Assembly (NCBI GenBank): GCA_965223825.1 | Contig: OZ245018.1 | Span: 124,001 to 188,000, forward strand | DNA length: 64,000 nt | Direction: 5' to 3' | Source of the DNA: CAJXQU01 sp965223825 | Lineage (GTDB): Bacteria > Pseudomonadota > Gammaproteobacteria > CAJXQU01 | Part shown: positions 34,781 through 43,166 of the stretch, piece after piece | How positions within the stretch are numbered: the stretch's first letter is position 1 | How the letters are laid out: every line of letters begins with the position of its first letter | The notes under the pieces: generated by a model | Told to the model about the DNA's origin: nothing | What the model saw: the letters and a program-made list of their open reading frames with translations, nothing else | The model's database searches: none | Program-made: the position numbers and the translations under genes

Positions 34781-36592
34781 TTGACTGACAAATTACGAAA
34801 TATCGCTATCGTCGCGCACGTTGACCATGGCAAAACCACCCTGGTGGACTGTTTATTACAACAGTCAGGTACGTTGGGCGAACGTGCCGATGCGCCAAGT
34901 CGAGTGATGGACAGTAATGATATAGAGAAAGAACGTGGTATCACCATTCTCGCAAAAAATACGGCGATCAAATGGAATGATTACCGTATTAATATTGTAG
35001 ATACCCCCGGGCATGCTGACTTTGGTGGTGAAGTCGAACGTATCTTGTCGATGGTTGATTGTGTGCTGCTGCTGGTTGATGCGGTTGATGGGCCGATGCC
35101 ACAAACACGTTTCGTCACGCAAAAAGCATTCGCACAAGGCTTAAAACCCATTGTCGTTATTAACAAGATTGATCGGCCCGGTTCTCGACCTGACTGGGTA
35201 TTGGATCAAACATTTGATCTGTTCGATCAACTCGGCGCGACTGATGAGCAATTAGATTTCCCCGTTGTTTATACGTCCGCGATGCTGGGCTACGCAGGTT
35301 TAGAGTCCGATGTACGCGAAGGTGACATGACGCCGTTAATGGATGCCATTGTCGAACACGTTTCACCGCCGGATGTTGATCTTGAAGGTGATTTCCAGAT
35401 GCAAGTCAGCGCGTTGGATTATTCCAGTTATGTGGGTGCGATTGGTGTTGGTCGGATCACACGTGGCAGCATCAAGCCGAGCACGCCGATTTCCCTGATC
35501 GATGTTGAAGGTAAAACGCGCAACGTACGAATCATGCAGGTGCTGGGTTTTCATGGCCTCGATCGTATCGAAGTAGAGCAGGCGAATGCGGGCGATATTG
35601 TCGCAATTACCGGCATAGAAGGTATCCGTATTTCAGATACATTGTGTGATCCAAACAACGTTGAAGCGATGCCGGCATTGTCCGTTGATGAACCAACCGT
35701 AAGTATGAGCTTTCATGTCAATGACTCACCATTTGCGGGCAAAGACGGTAAGTATGTTACGAGTCGAAACATCCGTGATCGCTTAGATAAAGAACTGATC
35801 TATAACGTAGCACTGCGTGTAGAAGATACGGAAGACGCTAATCGTTTCCTCGTTTCAGGCCGTGGTGAATTGCACTTATCCGTCTTGATCGAAAACATGC
35901 GTCGCGAAGGATTTGAGTTGGGTGTCGGTCGACCGCAGGTCATTGTGCGTGAAATTGATGGTGTTATGTGTGAGCCATACGAAAACCTGACAGTCGATGT
36001 GGAAGAACAACACCAAGGCGGTGTTATGGAGCGCCTTGGCGAGCGTAAAGGTGATCTGAAAAACATGGCGCCCGATGGCAAAGGCCGCGTTCGTTTGGAT
36101 TTCGTCATTCCTGCGCGTGGCTTGATTGGTTTCCGCACAGAGTTCATGACTGTCACCTCAGGCACTGGCCTTATGTACCACTCATTTGATCACTACGGTG
36201 AACGAAAAACCGGTGGTATTGGCCAACGTAACAACGGCGTATTGATCGCAATGGGCATGGGTAAAAGTTTGGGATATGCACTGTATAACTTACAGGAACG
36301 CGGTCGTTTATTTATTGGCCACGGTGAAGAAGTATACGAAGGCATGGTGATCGGTATTCATTCGCGCGATAACGATCTGGTTGTAAACCCGCTAAAAGGT
36401 AAACAGCTGAATAATATCCGGGCAGCAGGAACGGATGAAAACATCGTTCTAACACCGCCGATTCGTTACGATCTGGAACAAGCGTTGGAATTTATTAATG
36501 ATGATGAATTGGTTGAAGTTACACCAAAATCATTACGGATTCGTAAAAAATTCCTGAAAGAAAATGATCGCAAACGTGCATCACGCGGTTAA
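34781..36592 (+). CDS. typA: Translational GTPase TypA/BipA
   Basis: Ribosome-associated GTPase involved in 50S assembly and stress adaptation. The 603-residue protein shows G1 AHVDHGKTTLVD, switch II VDTPGHADFGGEVER, G4 NKIDRPGSR, and the EF-G-like and C-terminal domains with RGRLFIGHGEEVYEGMV. The start is TTG, preceded by GCAGGTG; family homology begins there (LRNIAIVAHVDHG). First gene of a forward run typA-dtd-tatD-thioesterase. Confidence 0.96.
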   Translation: MTDKLRNIAIVAHVDHGKTTLVDCLLQQSGTLGERADAPSRVMDSNDIEKERGITILAKNTAIKWNDYRINIVDTPGHADFGGEVERILSMVDCVLLLVDAVDGPMPQTRFVTQKAFAQGLKPIVVINKIDRPGSRPDWVLDQTFDLFDQLGATDEQLDFPVVYTSAMLGYAGLESDVREGDMTPLMDAIVEHVSPPDVDLEGDFQMQVSALDYSSYVGAIGVGRITRGSIKPSTPISLIDVEGKTRNVRIMQVLGFHGLDRIEVEQANAGDIVAITGIEGIRISDTLCDPNNVEAMPALSVDEPTVSMSFHVNDSPFAGKDGKYVTSRNIRDRLDKELIYNVALRVEDTEDANRFLVSGRGELHLSVLIENMRREGFELGVGRPQVIVREIDGVMCEPYENLTVDVEEQHQGGVMERLGERKGDLKNMAPDGKGRVRLDFVIPARGLIGFRTEFMTVTSGTGLMYHSFDHYGERKTGGIGQRNNGVLIAMGMGKSLGYALYNLQERGRLFIGHGEEVYEGMVIGIHSRDNDLVVNPLKGKQLNNIRAAGTDENIVLTPPIRYDLEQALEFINDDELVEVTPKSLRIRKKFLKENDRKRASRG

Positions 36593-36625
36593 GTCTGATC
36601 ACAATACATTCTTTTTTTATTTAAG

Positions 36626-37078
36626 ATGATCGGGCTGTTACAACGGGTCACACACGCTAAAGTCGATGTTGGCGGTGTGACCATCGGTGCTATCGATGAG
36701 GGCTTACTCGTCCTCATCGGCATTGAAAAAGGGGACACCAAAAAACAAGCCGATCGATTATTAGATCGCTTACTGGGCTACCGCGTATTTGCTGATCAAG
36801 ACGATAAAATGAATTTAAGCCTTAGTGATATTCAAGGCGGCCTATTGTTAGTTTCACAATTCACGCTCCCTGCGGATACAAAAACAGGCATGCGGCCAAG
36901 TTTTTCATCTGCAGCTGCTCCTGAACTTGGTGAAACGATGTACCACTATCTCGTTGATCAAGCGCAGCAAAAGCATCCTAAAGTCGAAACGGGTCAATTC
37001 GGCGCCGACATGCAAATCACTCTCACCAATAATGGTCCCGTCACGTTCTGGTTGCAGGTACCGCCAGAAGCACAGTAA
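36626..37078 (+). CDS. dtd: D-aminoacyl-tRNA deacylase
   Basis: Removes D-amino acids wrongly attached to tRNA. The 150-residue protein starts MIGLLQRVTHAKVDVGG and has both active-site signatures, LLLVSQFTLPAD (SQFTL) and TNNGPVTFWL (NGPVT). Length is slightly above the usual 145. Cytosolic. It follows typA by 33 bases. Confidence 0.95.
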   Translation: MIGLLQRVTHAKVDVGGVTIGAIDEGLLVLIGIEKGDTKKQADRLLDRLLGYRVFADQDDKMNLSLSDIQGGLLLVSQFTLPADTKTGMRPSFSSAAAPELGETMYHYLVDQAQQKHPKVETGQFGADMQITLTNNGPVTFWLQVPPEAQ

Positions 37079-37122
37079 GCTGATCTCACTAATAGTTAGC
37101 TTCCTGGTGAGCCGCTTTATTC

Positions 37123-37887
37123 ATGATTGATAGCCATATTCATTTTGATGATCCACGTTTTGATCATGATCGAAATGCCGTCTATCAACGTGCTACTGAG
37201 GTTGGGGTGAAGGCCATGATCGTGCCCGGCATCACAGCAAACACGTGGAAACGAACGCGATCCATTTGTAAAAAATTCCCACAAACTTTTCCAGCCTATG
37301 GATTACATCCATATTTTACGGCAGAACATACTGATCAGGATTTAATCGAATTAGAAAATTGGGTTAAAAAGGAAAAGCCGATCGCGATTGGTGAATGTGG
37401 TTTGGATTACTTTATTTCTGATCTTGATCCGGAAAAACAAAAAATAATTTTTTCTAAACATTTAGCGATCGCAAAAACGTTTAATTTACCGGTGATCGTT
37501 CACGCAAGAAAAGCCGTTGAAGAGGTGATTTTATTAATTAAAAAATCCGGCTGTCGAAAAGGCATGGTGCATAGTTTTAATGGATCGCTTCAGCAGGCTG
37601 AGAGATTAATCAATCTTGGGTTTTATTTAAGTTTTGGTGGTGCGGCGACCTATTCAAAAGCAAAGCATTTACAACGAGTGATCGAAGGAATAAATGTGGA
37701 AAAAATATTGATCGAAACGGACGCACCCGATCAACCCGATCATGTTCATTATGGCCAACGAAATGAACCCAGTTATTTGCCATATATTATTGAGAGAGTC
37801 AGTGAAATAAAGAAAATATCTTTTCAAGATGTTGCGGGAATAACTTCGAATAATGCTATTAAATTATTTGATCTAAAAATACCATGA
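37123..37887 (+). CDS. TatD family metal-dependent hydrolase
   Basis: A 254-residue TIM-barrel hydrolase. The first metal motif is DSHIHFDD; GECGLDYF holds the conserved Glu; VIVHARKA and GMVHSFNG hold histidines; IETDAPDQP holds the final Asp. Family members are 3'-5' exonucleases or deacylases acting in DNA repair or tRNA quality control. Place after dtd suggests a D-aminoacyl-tRNA link, as TatD itself has been proposed to have deacylase activity, but this is inference. The exact subgroup (TatD, YcfH or YjjV) is not settled. Confidence 0.85.
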   Translation: MIDSHIHFDDPRFDHDRNAVYQRATEVGVKAMIVPGITANTWKRTRSICKKFPQTFPAYGLHPYFTAEHTDQDLIELENWVKKEKPIAIGECGLDYFISDLDPEKQKIIFSKHLAIAKTFNLPVIVHARKAVEEVILLIKKSGCRKGMVHSFNGSLQQAERLINLGFYLSFGGAATYSKAKHLQRVIEGINVEKILIETDAPDQPDHVHYGQRNEPSYLPYIIERVSEIKKISFQDVAGITSNNAIKLFDLKIP

Positions 37888-37951
37888 AAGTTAAATTATT
37901 TTATTAAAATAATGAATTATTTCTTATTAATTTTTTCAAGAATTAAACCCT

Positions 37952-38383
37952 ATGAAACGAAACGACTTTACCCATTTTTATGAACTATCAGTCCGCTGGG
38001 GTGATGCTGATTTGCTTGGGCATATCAACAATACGGAATTTCTTCGCTACCTTGAAAGTGGACGAATTGATTATTGTGATCATGTATTAAATTTAATTTA
38101 TAACAAAGAATTATCAGAAGCCTTTATTCTTGCGGATGTGCAATGTTCTTTTTTACAACAAATTCATTACCCGAGTCGGTTACAGATTGCCACGCGGGTG
38201 AGCAAGATCGGCAATAGCAGTGCAGAATTAGCGGCGGCGATTTTTTGTGGTGATAATGAAGAACCAGCAGCAACGTCTATTTCAATTGTTGTGTGGTTTG
38301 ATTTTTCAGTACAAGAGAGCCGTCGCATTCCAGATGCAATCAGAGAAAATATTTTGAAATTCGAAAATATCCCACCGGAATAA
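37952..38383 (+). CDS. Acyl-CoA thioesterase, 4HBT (hotdog) family
   Basis: A 143-residue hotdog-fold protein. ELSVRWGDADLLGHINNTEFLRYLESGRIDY is the 4HBT signature, with the catalytic Asp after RWGD and HINN. Such enzymes hydrolyse acyl-CoA or acyl-ACP; substrate cannot be told. It converges on hemF with 14 bases between stops. Confidence 0.86.
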   Translation: MKRNDFTHFYELSVRWGDADLLGHINNTEFLRYLESGRIDYCDHVLNLIYNKELSEAFILADVQCSFLQQIHYPSRLQIATRVSKIGNSSAELAAAIFCGDNEEPAATSISIVVWFDFSVQESRRIPDAIRENILKFENIPPE

Positions 38384-38397
38384 AGCCTATCGGTTAT

Positions 38398-39312
38398 TTA
38401 AAGGTTTAACCAATTTTGTGGTTTTAAATAATGTGCATATAAATCCGCTTCTGGTGTGCCGGTTTCTGGTTGCCAGTTATAGCGCCATTTAACCAGTGGT
38501 GGTAAGGACATTAAAATTGATTCGGTACGCCCACCAGATTGCAGTCCGAATAGCGTTCCGCGATCAAAAACGAGGTTAAATTCCACATAACGTCCACGTC
38601 GATAGAGTTGGAAGTCACGTTCACGTTCGGCAAAAGGGGTATCTTTTCGTTTTCTCACGATCGGACGATATGCATCGACATAGTGATCACCAACGCTACG
38701 CATAAAGGCAAAACTTTTTTCAAATCCCCATTCGTTTAAATCATCAAAAAAGAGGCCGCCTACACCACGCGTTTCATCGCGGTGTTTTAAATAAAAATAG
38801 TCATCACACCATTTTTTGTAACGTGGGTAGATTTCATCACCAAAGGGATCACACGCAGCTTTAGCTGTTTCATGCCAGTGAATCACATCTTCTTTAAATG
38901 GGTAATATGGGGTCAGATCAAACCCGCCACCAAACCACCAAACCGGGTCATGACCCGGTTTTTCCGCAAGGAAAAAACGAACGTTTGCATGCGAGGTTGG
39001 GATATAGGGATTAAGTGGGTGGATCACTAACGACACGCCCATCGCTTCAAAACTGCGTCCCGCCAGTTCAGGTCGTGCTGCGCTCGCGGAAGGTGGAAGT
39101 TGATCGCCATGAACGTGAGAAAAGTTAATACCCGCTTGCTCAAAGACAGCGCCGTTGGTTAATACGCGTGATCGCCCACCGCCGCCTTCTTCGCGTTGCC
39201 AAGCATCTTCTTGGAATGTAGCTTGGCCATCTTCAGCTTCAAGTTCGCTGACAATGCGATCTTGCAGATTGAGTAAGTAGGTTTTTACGGCTTCTAAACT
39301 GACTTCTGACAT
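38398..39312 (-). CDS. hemF: Oxygen-dependent coproporphyrinogen III oxidase
   Basis: Aerobic step of heme synthesis, turning coproporphyrinogen III into protoporphyrinogen IX. The 304-residue protein shows EEGGGGRSRVL, VIHPLNPYIPTSHANVRFF, WWFGGGFDLTPYYPF and ETRGVGGLFFDDLNEWGFE. It is divergent from hisB with 68 bases between starts, and implies an oxygen-using organism. Confidence 0.97.
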   Translation of the reverse strand: MSEVSLEAVKTYLLNLQDRIVSELEAEDGQATFQEDAWQREEGGGGRSRVLTNGAVFEQAGINFSHVHGDQLPPSASAARPELAGRSFEAMGVSLVIHPLNPYIPTSHANVRFFLAEKPGHDPVWWFGGGFDLTPYYPFKEDVIHWHETAKAACDPFGDEIYPRYKKWCDDYFYLKHRDETRGVGGLFFDDLNEWGFEKSFAFMRSVGDHYVDAYRPIVRKRKDTPFAERERDFQLYRRGRYVEFNLVFDRGTLFGLQSGGRTESILMSLPPLVKWRYNWQPETGTPEADLYAHYLKPQNWLNL

Positions 39313-39380
39313 ACGTGTACGTTTTCCGAATTACGTGATTCTGGTATCGTAGCGCATTGTATAACAGCTTTTCGGAACAG

Positions 39381-39977
39381 ATGATGAGTAATCGCAGCGC
39401 CAGTGTAAAACGTGAAACAAAAGAGACACAGATCGAAGTCACGCTCGATTTGGACGGAACGGGAAAAGCTAATTTGGATTCGGGCATCCCTTTTCTTGAT
39501 CACATGCTGGATCAAATCGCACGACACGGCGTGATGGATATCGATATCAAAGCCAAAGGTGATCTGGAAATCGACGCACATCACACCGTGGAAGATATCG
39601 GTATCACGCTCGGTCAAGCGTTTACACAAGCGCTCGGTGACAAGAAAGGCATTCGTCGTTATGGCCATGCGTATGTGCCATTGGATGAGGCGTTGTCGCG
39701 TGTCGTGATCGATTGTTCCGGGCGTCCCGGTTTGGAGTTTCATGTGAATTTTCCACGCGCGAAAATTGGTGATTTCGATACAGAATTATTTTATGAATTC
39801 TTCCAGGGTTTCGTGAATCACGCGTTGGTAAGTATGCACATTGATAATTTACGTGGACGCAACGCACATCACATTGTCGAAACGGTGTTTAAGGCCTATG
39901 GCCGCGCATTGCGTATGGCGGTCGAGCCTGATCCACGCATGCAAGGAACCTTGCCATCGACCAAAGGCGCACTGTAA
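39381..39977 (+). CDS. hisB: Imidazoleglycerol-phosphate dehydratase
   Basis: Sixth step of histidine synthesis. The 198-residue monofunctional enzyme has DLDGTGKANLDSGIPFLDHM, the metal-binding IDAHHTVEDIGITLG, and the C-terminal GRNAHHIVETVFKAYGRAL. The N-terminal phosphatase domain of the E. coli bifunctional enzyme is absent. The start is at one of two adjacent ATGs (39381, 39384) after GGAACAG. hisH follows after two bases. Confidence 0.95.
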   Translation: MMSNRSASVKRETKETQIEVTLDLDGTGKANLDSGIPFLDHMLDQIARHGVMDIDIKAKGDLEIDAHHTVEDIGITLGQAFTQALGDKKGIRRYGHAYVPLDEALSRVVIDCSGRPGLEFHVNFPRAKIGDFDTELFYEFFQGFVNHALVSMHIDNLRGRNAHHIVETVFKAYGRALRMAVEPDPRMQGTLPSTKGAL

Positions 39978-39979
39978 TC

Positions 39980-40627
39980 ATGCAGCGAGTTGCCGTGATC
40001 GATTACGGAAGTAGTAATTTACGATCCGTTGAAAAAGCCATTGAACATGTCGCAGATGATCAGACTAAGGTGATCGTGACAGCAGATGCATCGGTGATTA
40101 ATGAAGCTGATCGCGTGGTATTTCCCGGACAGGGGGCGATTGGAGATTGCATGCGTAATCTTGAAGAGAAAGGGCTTGATCAGGTGATTAAATCAGCGAT
40201 GCAGGACAAGCCTTTTTTTGGAATTTGTCTTGGCTTACAAAGCTTGATGGCGTGGAGCGATGAAGACGGCGGCGTTGAGGGGCTTGGGTTGATCCCAGGA
40301 AAAGTCGTACGTTTTGCGAAAGCACCTTCTGATCCAATTACCGGCGAACGCTTAAAAATCCCGCATATGGGATGGAATCAAGTGAATCCAACACATGATC
40401 ATCCCATGTGGCAGAATATCGCACCCGGCAGTCGGTTTTATTTCGTGCACAGTTATTATGTACAACCGGATGCTGAGGATGTCGTTGCTGCGACGACGGA
40501 TTACGCGTTACGCTTTGCTTCAGCCATCGCGAAAGATCATGTCTTTGCGTGTCAGTTTCACCCCGAAAAGAGTCAACACGATGGATTGCAGTTACTGAAA
40601 AATTTTCTACATTGGAAAACGTCATGA
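39980..40627 (+). CDS. hisH: Imidazole glycerol phosphate synthase, glutamine amidotransferase subunit
   Basis: Supplies ammonia to HisF. The 215-residue class I amidotransferase has IDYGSSNLRSV, the nucleophile motif GICLGLQSL and the His/Glu pair in CQFHPEKSQ. In most proteobacteria hisA and hisF follow; here they do not, and the gene instead runs by ATGA overlap into a tiny ORF and the rimB-rimK cassette. hisA and hisF should be elsewhere. Confidence 0.95.
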   Translation: MQRVAVIDYGSSNLRSVEKAIEHVADDQTKVIVTADASVINEADRVVFPGQGAIGDCMRNLEEKGLDQVIKSAMQDKPFFGICLGLQSLMAWSDEDGGVEGLGLIPGKVVRFAKAPSDPITGERLKIPHMGWNQVNPTHDHPMWQNIAPGSRFYFVHSYYVQPDAEDVVAATTDYALRFASAIAKDHVFACQFHPEKSQHDGLQLLKNFLHWKTS

Positions 40628-40680
40628 AGACATCACGTTTGTTCTGCCACGTGCAGGGCAATTCACCTGATCTGGAATGA
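40624..40680 (+). CDS. Possible 18-codon ORF linking hisH and rimB
   Basis: ATG overlaps the hisH stop (ATGA) and its own TGA overlaps the rimB start (ATGA). It encodes MKTSRLFCHVQGNSPDLE, with no recognisable motif. GGAAAA lies before its ATG, whereas rimB has no clear ribosome binding site, so reading through this mini-ORF could deliver ribosomes to rimB. It may also be a chance frame. Confidence 0.35.
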   Translation: MKTSRLFCHVQGNSPDLE

Positions 40681-41159
40681 GCACGCCTGATCAGCTCACG
40701 CTGGGTTGGCGCGAATGGGCAAGCTTGCCCGATTTAGGTATTGATCGCATCAAGGTAAAAGTGGATACCGGCGCACGGACGTCGGCATTGCACGCCTTTT
40801 CCGTCGAGCCATTCACACAAGATGGGCAGGAGTGGGTGCGTTTTCTGCTCCACCCAAAGCAACAAAATACGACTATTATTAAAAAGTGCACAGCGAAGGT
40901 GCTGACGCGAAAAAAAGTCTCGGACTCTGGTGGTCATAGTGAAGAGCGCTATTTTATCGAGACGACGATGTGTATCGGCGACGTCTCATTTCCTGCACAA
41001 CTTACACTGACAAATCGCGATACGATGCGTTTCCGCATGTTGCTCGGCCGCAAGGCTATGGAAGGACGATTTGTAGTTGATCCGTCCTTATCTTATTGTC
41101 TGGGGAAACCAATTGATGTTCTTCCAGACGCTTCAGAATCTGAAAATGGTGATTTATGA
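40677..41159 (+). CDS. rimB: RimB-like aspartyl protease (RimK-associated, DUF785)
   Basis: A 160-residue retropepsin-like protein. VKVDTGARTSALHA carries the D-T-G active-site motif and MLLGRKAMEGRFVVD resembles the second conserved block of the family, often annotated ATP-dependent zinc protease. In the RimABK system of Pseudomonas, RimB is an aspartic protease that acts on glutamylated ribosomal protein S6. The next gene is rimK with ATGA overlap, which supports that role. The start is fixed because a stop codon lies three codons upstream in frame. Confidence 0.82.
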   Translation: MSTPDQLTLGWREWASLPDLGIDRIKVKVDTGARTSALHAFSVEPFTQDGQEWVRFLLHPKQQNTTIIKKCTAKVLTRKKVSDSGGHSEERYFIETTMCIGDVSFPAQLTLTNRDTMRFRMLLGRKAMEGRFVVDPSLSYCLGKPIDVLPDASESENGDL

Positions 41160-42076
41160 AAATTGCGTTGTTATCACGAAATAAAAACCTTTACTCAAGT
41201 CAGCGGTTGATCGAGTCGGCAGAGGCGCGCGGGCATGAAGTACATGTGATCGACATTCTGCGTTGTTATATGAATATCACCTCGAATAGACCAAGTATTC
41301 ACTATAAAGGAACTGAGTTGGAAGGTTTCGATGCGGTCATTCCTCGCATCGGTGCTTCTGTTACTTTCTATGGTACGGCGGTGTTGCGTCAGTTTGAAAT
41401 GATGAATGTGGTGCCGTTGAATGAGTCTGTCGCGGTGACACGATCGCGGGATAAACTTCGATCCATGCAGTTGTTGGCGCGTAAAGGAATTGGTTTGCCG
41501 GTGACGGGTTTTGCACATAATCCAGATGATCTTGAAGATCTGATCAGTGAAGTCGGTGGCGCACCTCTTGTAATTAAGTTGTTGGAAGGTACTCAAGGGA
41601 TTGGCGTTGTCTTGGCTGAAACGCATAAAGCAGCGGAGAGTGTAATTCAGGCATTTATGGGTTTGAAAGCCAACATTATGATCCAGGAATACATTAAAGA
41701 AGCTGGTGGTTCGGACATTCGTTGCTTGGTTGTCGGCGGCAAAGTGGTGGCGTCGATGAAGCGTCAGGGGCCGGAAGGTGAATTCCGATCAAACCTGCAT
41801 CGCGGTGGAAGTGCGAATATGATCCGCATTTCGCCTGAAGAGCGATCCACCGCAGTACGTGCTGCGAAAATTATGGGTTTGAATGTTTGCGGTGTAGATT
41901 TGCTCCGATCAAATCATGGACCGGTTGTGATGGAGGTGAATTCATCTCCGGGCTTAAAAGGTATTGAGCAAGCTTCCGGTAAAGATGTTGCAAGCTTGAT
42001 TATTAGCTTCCTCGAAAAACAAATTGAAGAGCAAGAAAACAAATTAGTAAAAACCCGGACGAAAGGTGAGGGTTGA
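41156..42076 (+). CDS. rimK: RimK alpha-L-glutamate ligase
   Basis: ATP-grasp ligase that adds glutamate residues to the C terminus of ribosomal protein S6, and can make poly-alpha-glutamate. The 306-residue protein is very close to E. coli RimK over its length: MKIALLSRN, VIPRIGASVTFYGTAVLRQFE, SRDKLRSMQLLARKGI, VIKLLEGTQGIGVVLAE, SDIRCLVVGGKVVA, EVNSSPGLKGIE. The C-terminal tail is Lys/Glu rich. It overlaps rimB by 4 bases and is followed 5 bases on by an aspartoacylase-like gene. Confidence 0.94.
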   Translation: MKIALLSRNKNLYSSQRLIESAEARGHEVHVIDILRCYMNITSNRPSIHYKGTELEGFDAVIPRIGASVTFYGTAVLRQFEMMNVVPLNESVAVTRSRDKLRSMQLLARKGIGLPVTGFAHNPDDLEDLISEVGGAPLVIKLLEGTQGIGVVLAETHKAAESVIQAFMGLKANIMIQEYIKEAGGSDIRCLVVGGKVVASMKRQGPEGEFRSNLHRGGSANMIRISPEERSTAVRAAKIMGLNVCGVDLLRSNHGPVVMEVNSSPGLKGIEQASGKDVASLIISFLEKQIEEQENKLVKTRTKGEG

Positions 42077-42081
42077 GCAGC

Positions 42082-43122
42082 ATGACAACTGAATTGGTGA
42101 TCGGTGATCAAAGTATTCCAGTGGGGCGTACGCAAATCGAGCTACCATTACCGCCGTTATACGTTGCATCAAATGTTTCCATGCCGGTGCATATTATCCG
42201 AGGTAAGAAACCGGGGCCGATCATGTTTATCAGCGCGGCGGTTCACGGGGATGAACTTAACGGCACGGAAATTATTCGTCGTGTGTTAAACAAGCCAGCG
42301 TTAAATCGTCTGGCAGGGACGTTGATCGCAGTCCCCGTCGTGAATGTGTACGGTGTGATCACCCGATCGCGCTATTTGCCTGATCGCCGTGATCTAAACC
42401 GTTGCTTTCCCGGGTCAGAGTCTGGATCATTAGCGGCGCGTCTGGCGGATATGTTTCTAAAAGAAATTGTCAGTAAATGCACGCACGGAATCGATCTGCA
42501 CACGGGGGCAATTAATCGTACGAACTTGCCGCAGATCCGCGCGAATCTTGATCATGCAGACACATTGTCCATCGCGGAAGTGTTTAATGTGCCAGTATTG
42601 CTGAACTCTTCGATTATTGCGGGCTCCTTACGGCAGGCGGCAGCAAAATACGATATTCCTGTACTAATTTATGAGGCAGGAGAAGCGTTGCGCTACGATG
42701 AAGTCTCGATCCGAGCAGGTGTCAAAGGCATTATCAATGTCATGCGCAAGCTCAATATGCTGACACCTTCACGCAAAAAAAATGTGTTTCTCGAACCCTT
42801 TGTTGCCCGATCCAGTTTTTGGTTACGTGCCCAATCCAGCGGCTTATTTCGTAAAGCCTGCCCGTTAGGTAACCGGGTAAAACGGGGCGAAGTGATGGGG
42901 TTTATTGATGATCCGTTCAGTGGTGAAGAGTGGGAAGTGATCGCGCCGCATAACGGCATTGTGATCGGCTGTATTCAGACCATGCTTGTGCATGAGGGCG
43001 AGGCGTTATTTCATATTGCTCGCTTTGAGGATGTTCACGAAGTGGCGAGTAACGTTGACCTTTTCCAAACGGAGCACAATCCTGAACCAGTCGAAAACGT
43101 TTACGAGCCGCCGATCGTTTGA
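42082..43122 (+). CDS. Succinylglutamate desuccinylase/aspartoacylase family protein
   Basis: A 346-residue zinc-dependent M14-like deacylase. HGDELNGTE supplies the first His and Glu zinc ligands, HGIDLHTGA the second His, and LIYEAGEAL the likely catalytic Glu. Members remove acyl groups from N-acyl amino acids. None of the arginine succinyltransferase genes that go with astE is nearby; the partner genes are rimB and rimK. A role in trimming or acyl removal from a RimK product is only inferred. ATG 42082 follows GTGAGGG at good spacing and is preferred over a TTG overlapping the rimK stop. Confidence 0.85.
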   Translation: MTTELVIGDQSIPVGRTQIELPLPPLYVASNVSMPVHIIRGKKPGPIMFISAAVHGDELNGTEIIRRVLNKPALNRLAGTLIAVPVVNVYGVITRSRYLPDRRDLNRCFPGSESGSLAARLADMFLKEIVSKCTHGIDLHTGAINRTNLPQIRANLDHADTLSIAEVFNVPVLLNSSIIAGSLRQAAAKYDIPVLIYEAGEALRYDEVSIRAGVKGIINVMRKLNMLTPSRKKNVFLEPFVARSSFWLRAQSSGLFRKACPLGNRVKRGEVMGFIDDPFSGEEWEVIAPHNGIVIGCIQTMLVHEGEALFHIARFEDVHEVASNVDLFQTEHNPEPVENVYEPPIV

Positions 43123-43166
43123 TCAGTGGCCCGCGTGAATATCGTGGATAATTTAACTAAACGTAC

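Noticed and set aside
39294..39743. Reverse frame of 149 codons over hisB and the hemF-hisB gap
   Set aside because: Antisense to the conserved HisB core and overlaps the start of hemF; no recognisable domain.
41195..41626. Reverse frame of 143 codons inside rimK
   Set aside because: Antisense to a gene matching RimK throughout; no support for coding.
42073..42081. TTG start of the deacylase overlapping the rimK stop
   Set aside because: The ATG at 42082 has GAGGG at a suitable distance, while the TTG has no spaced binding site.
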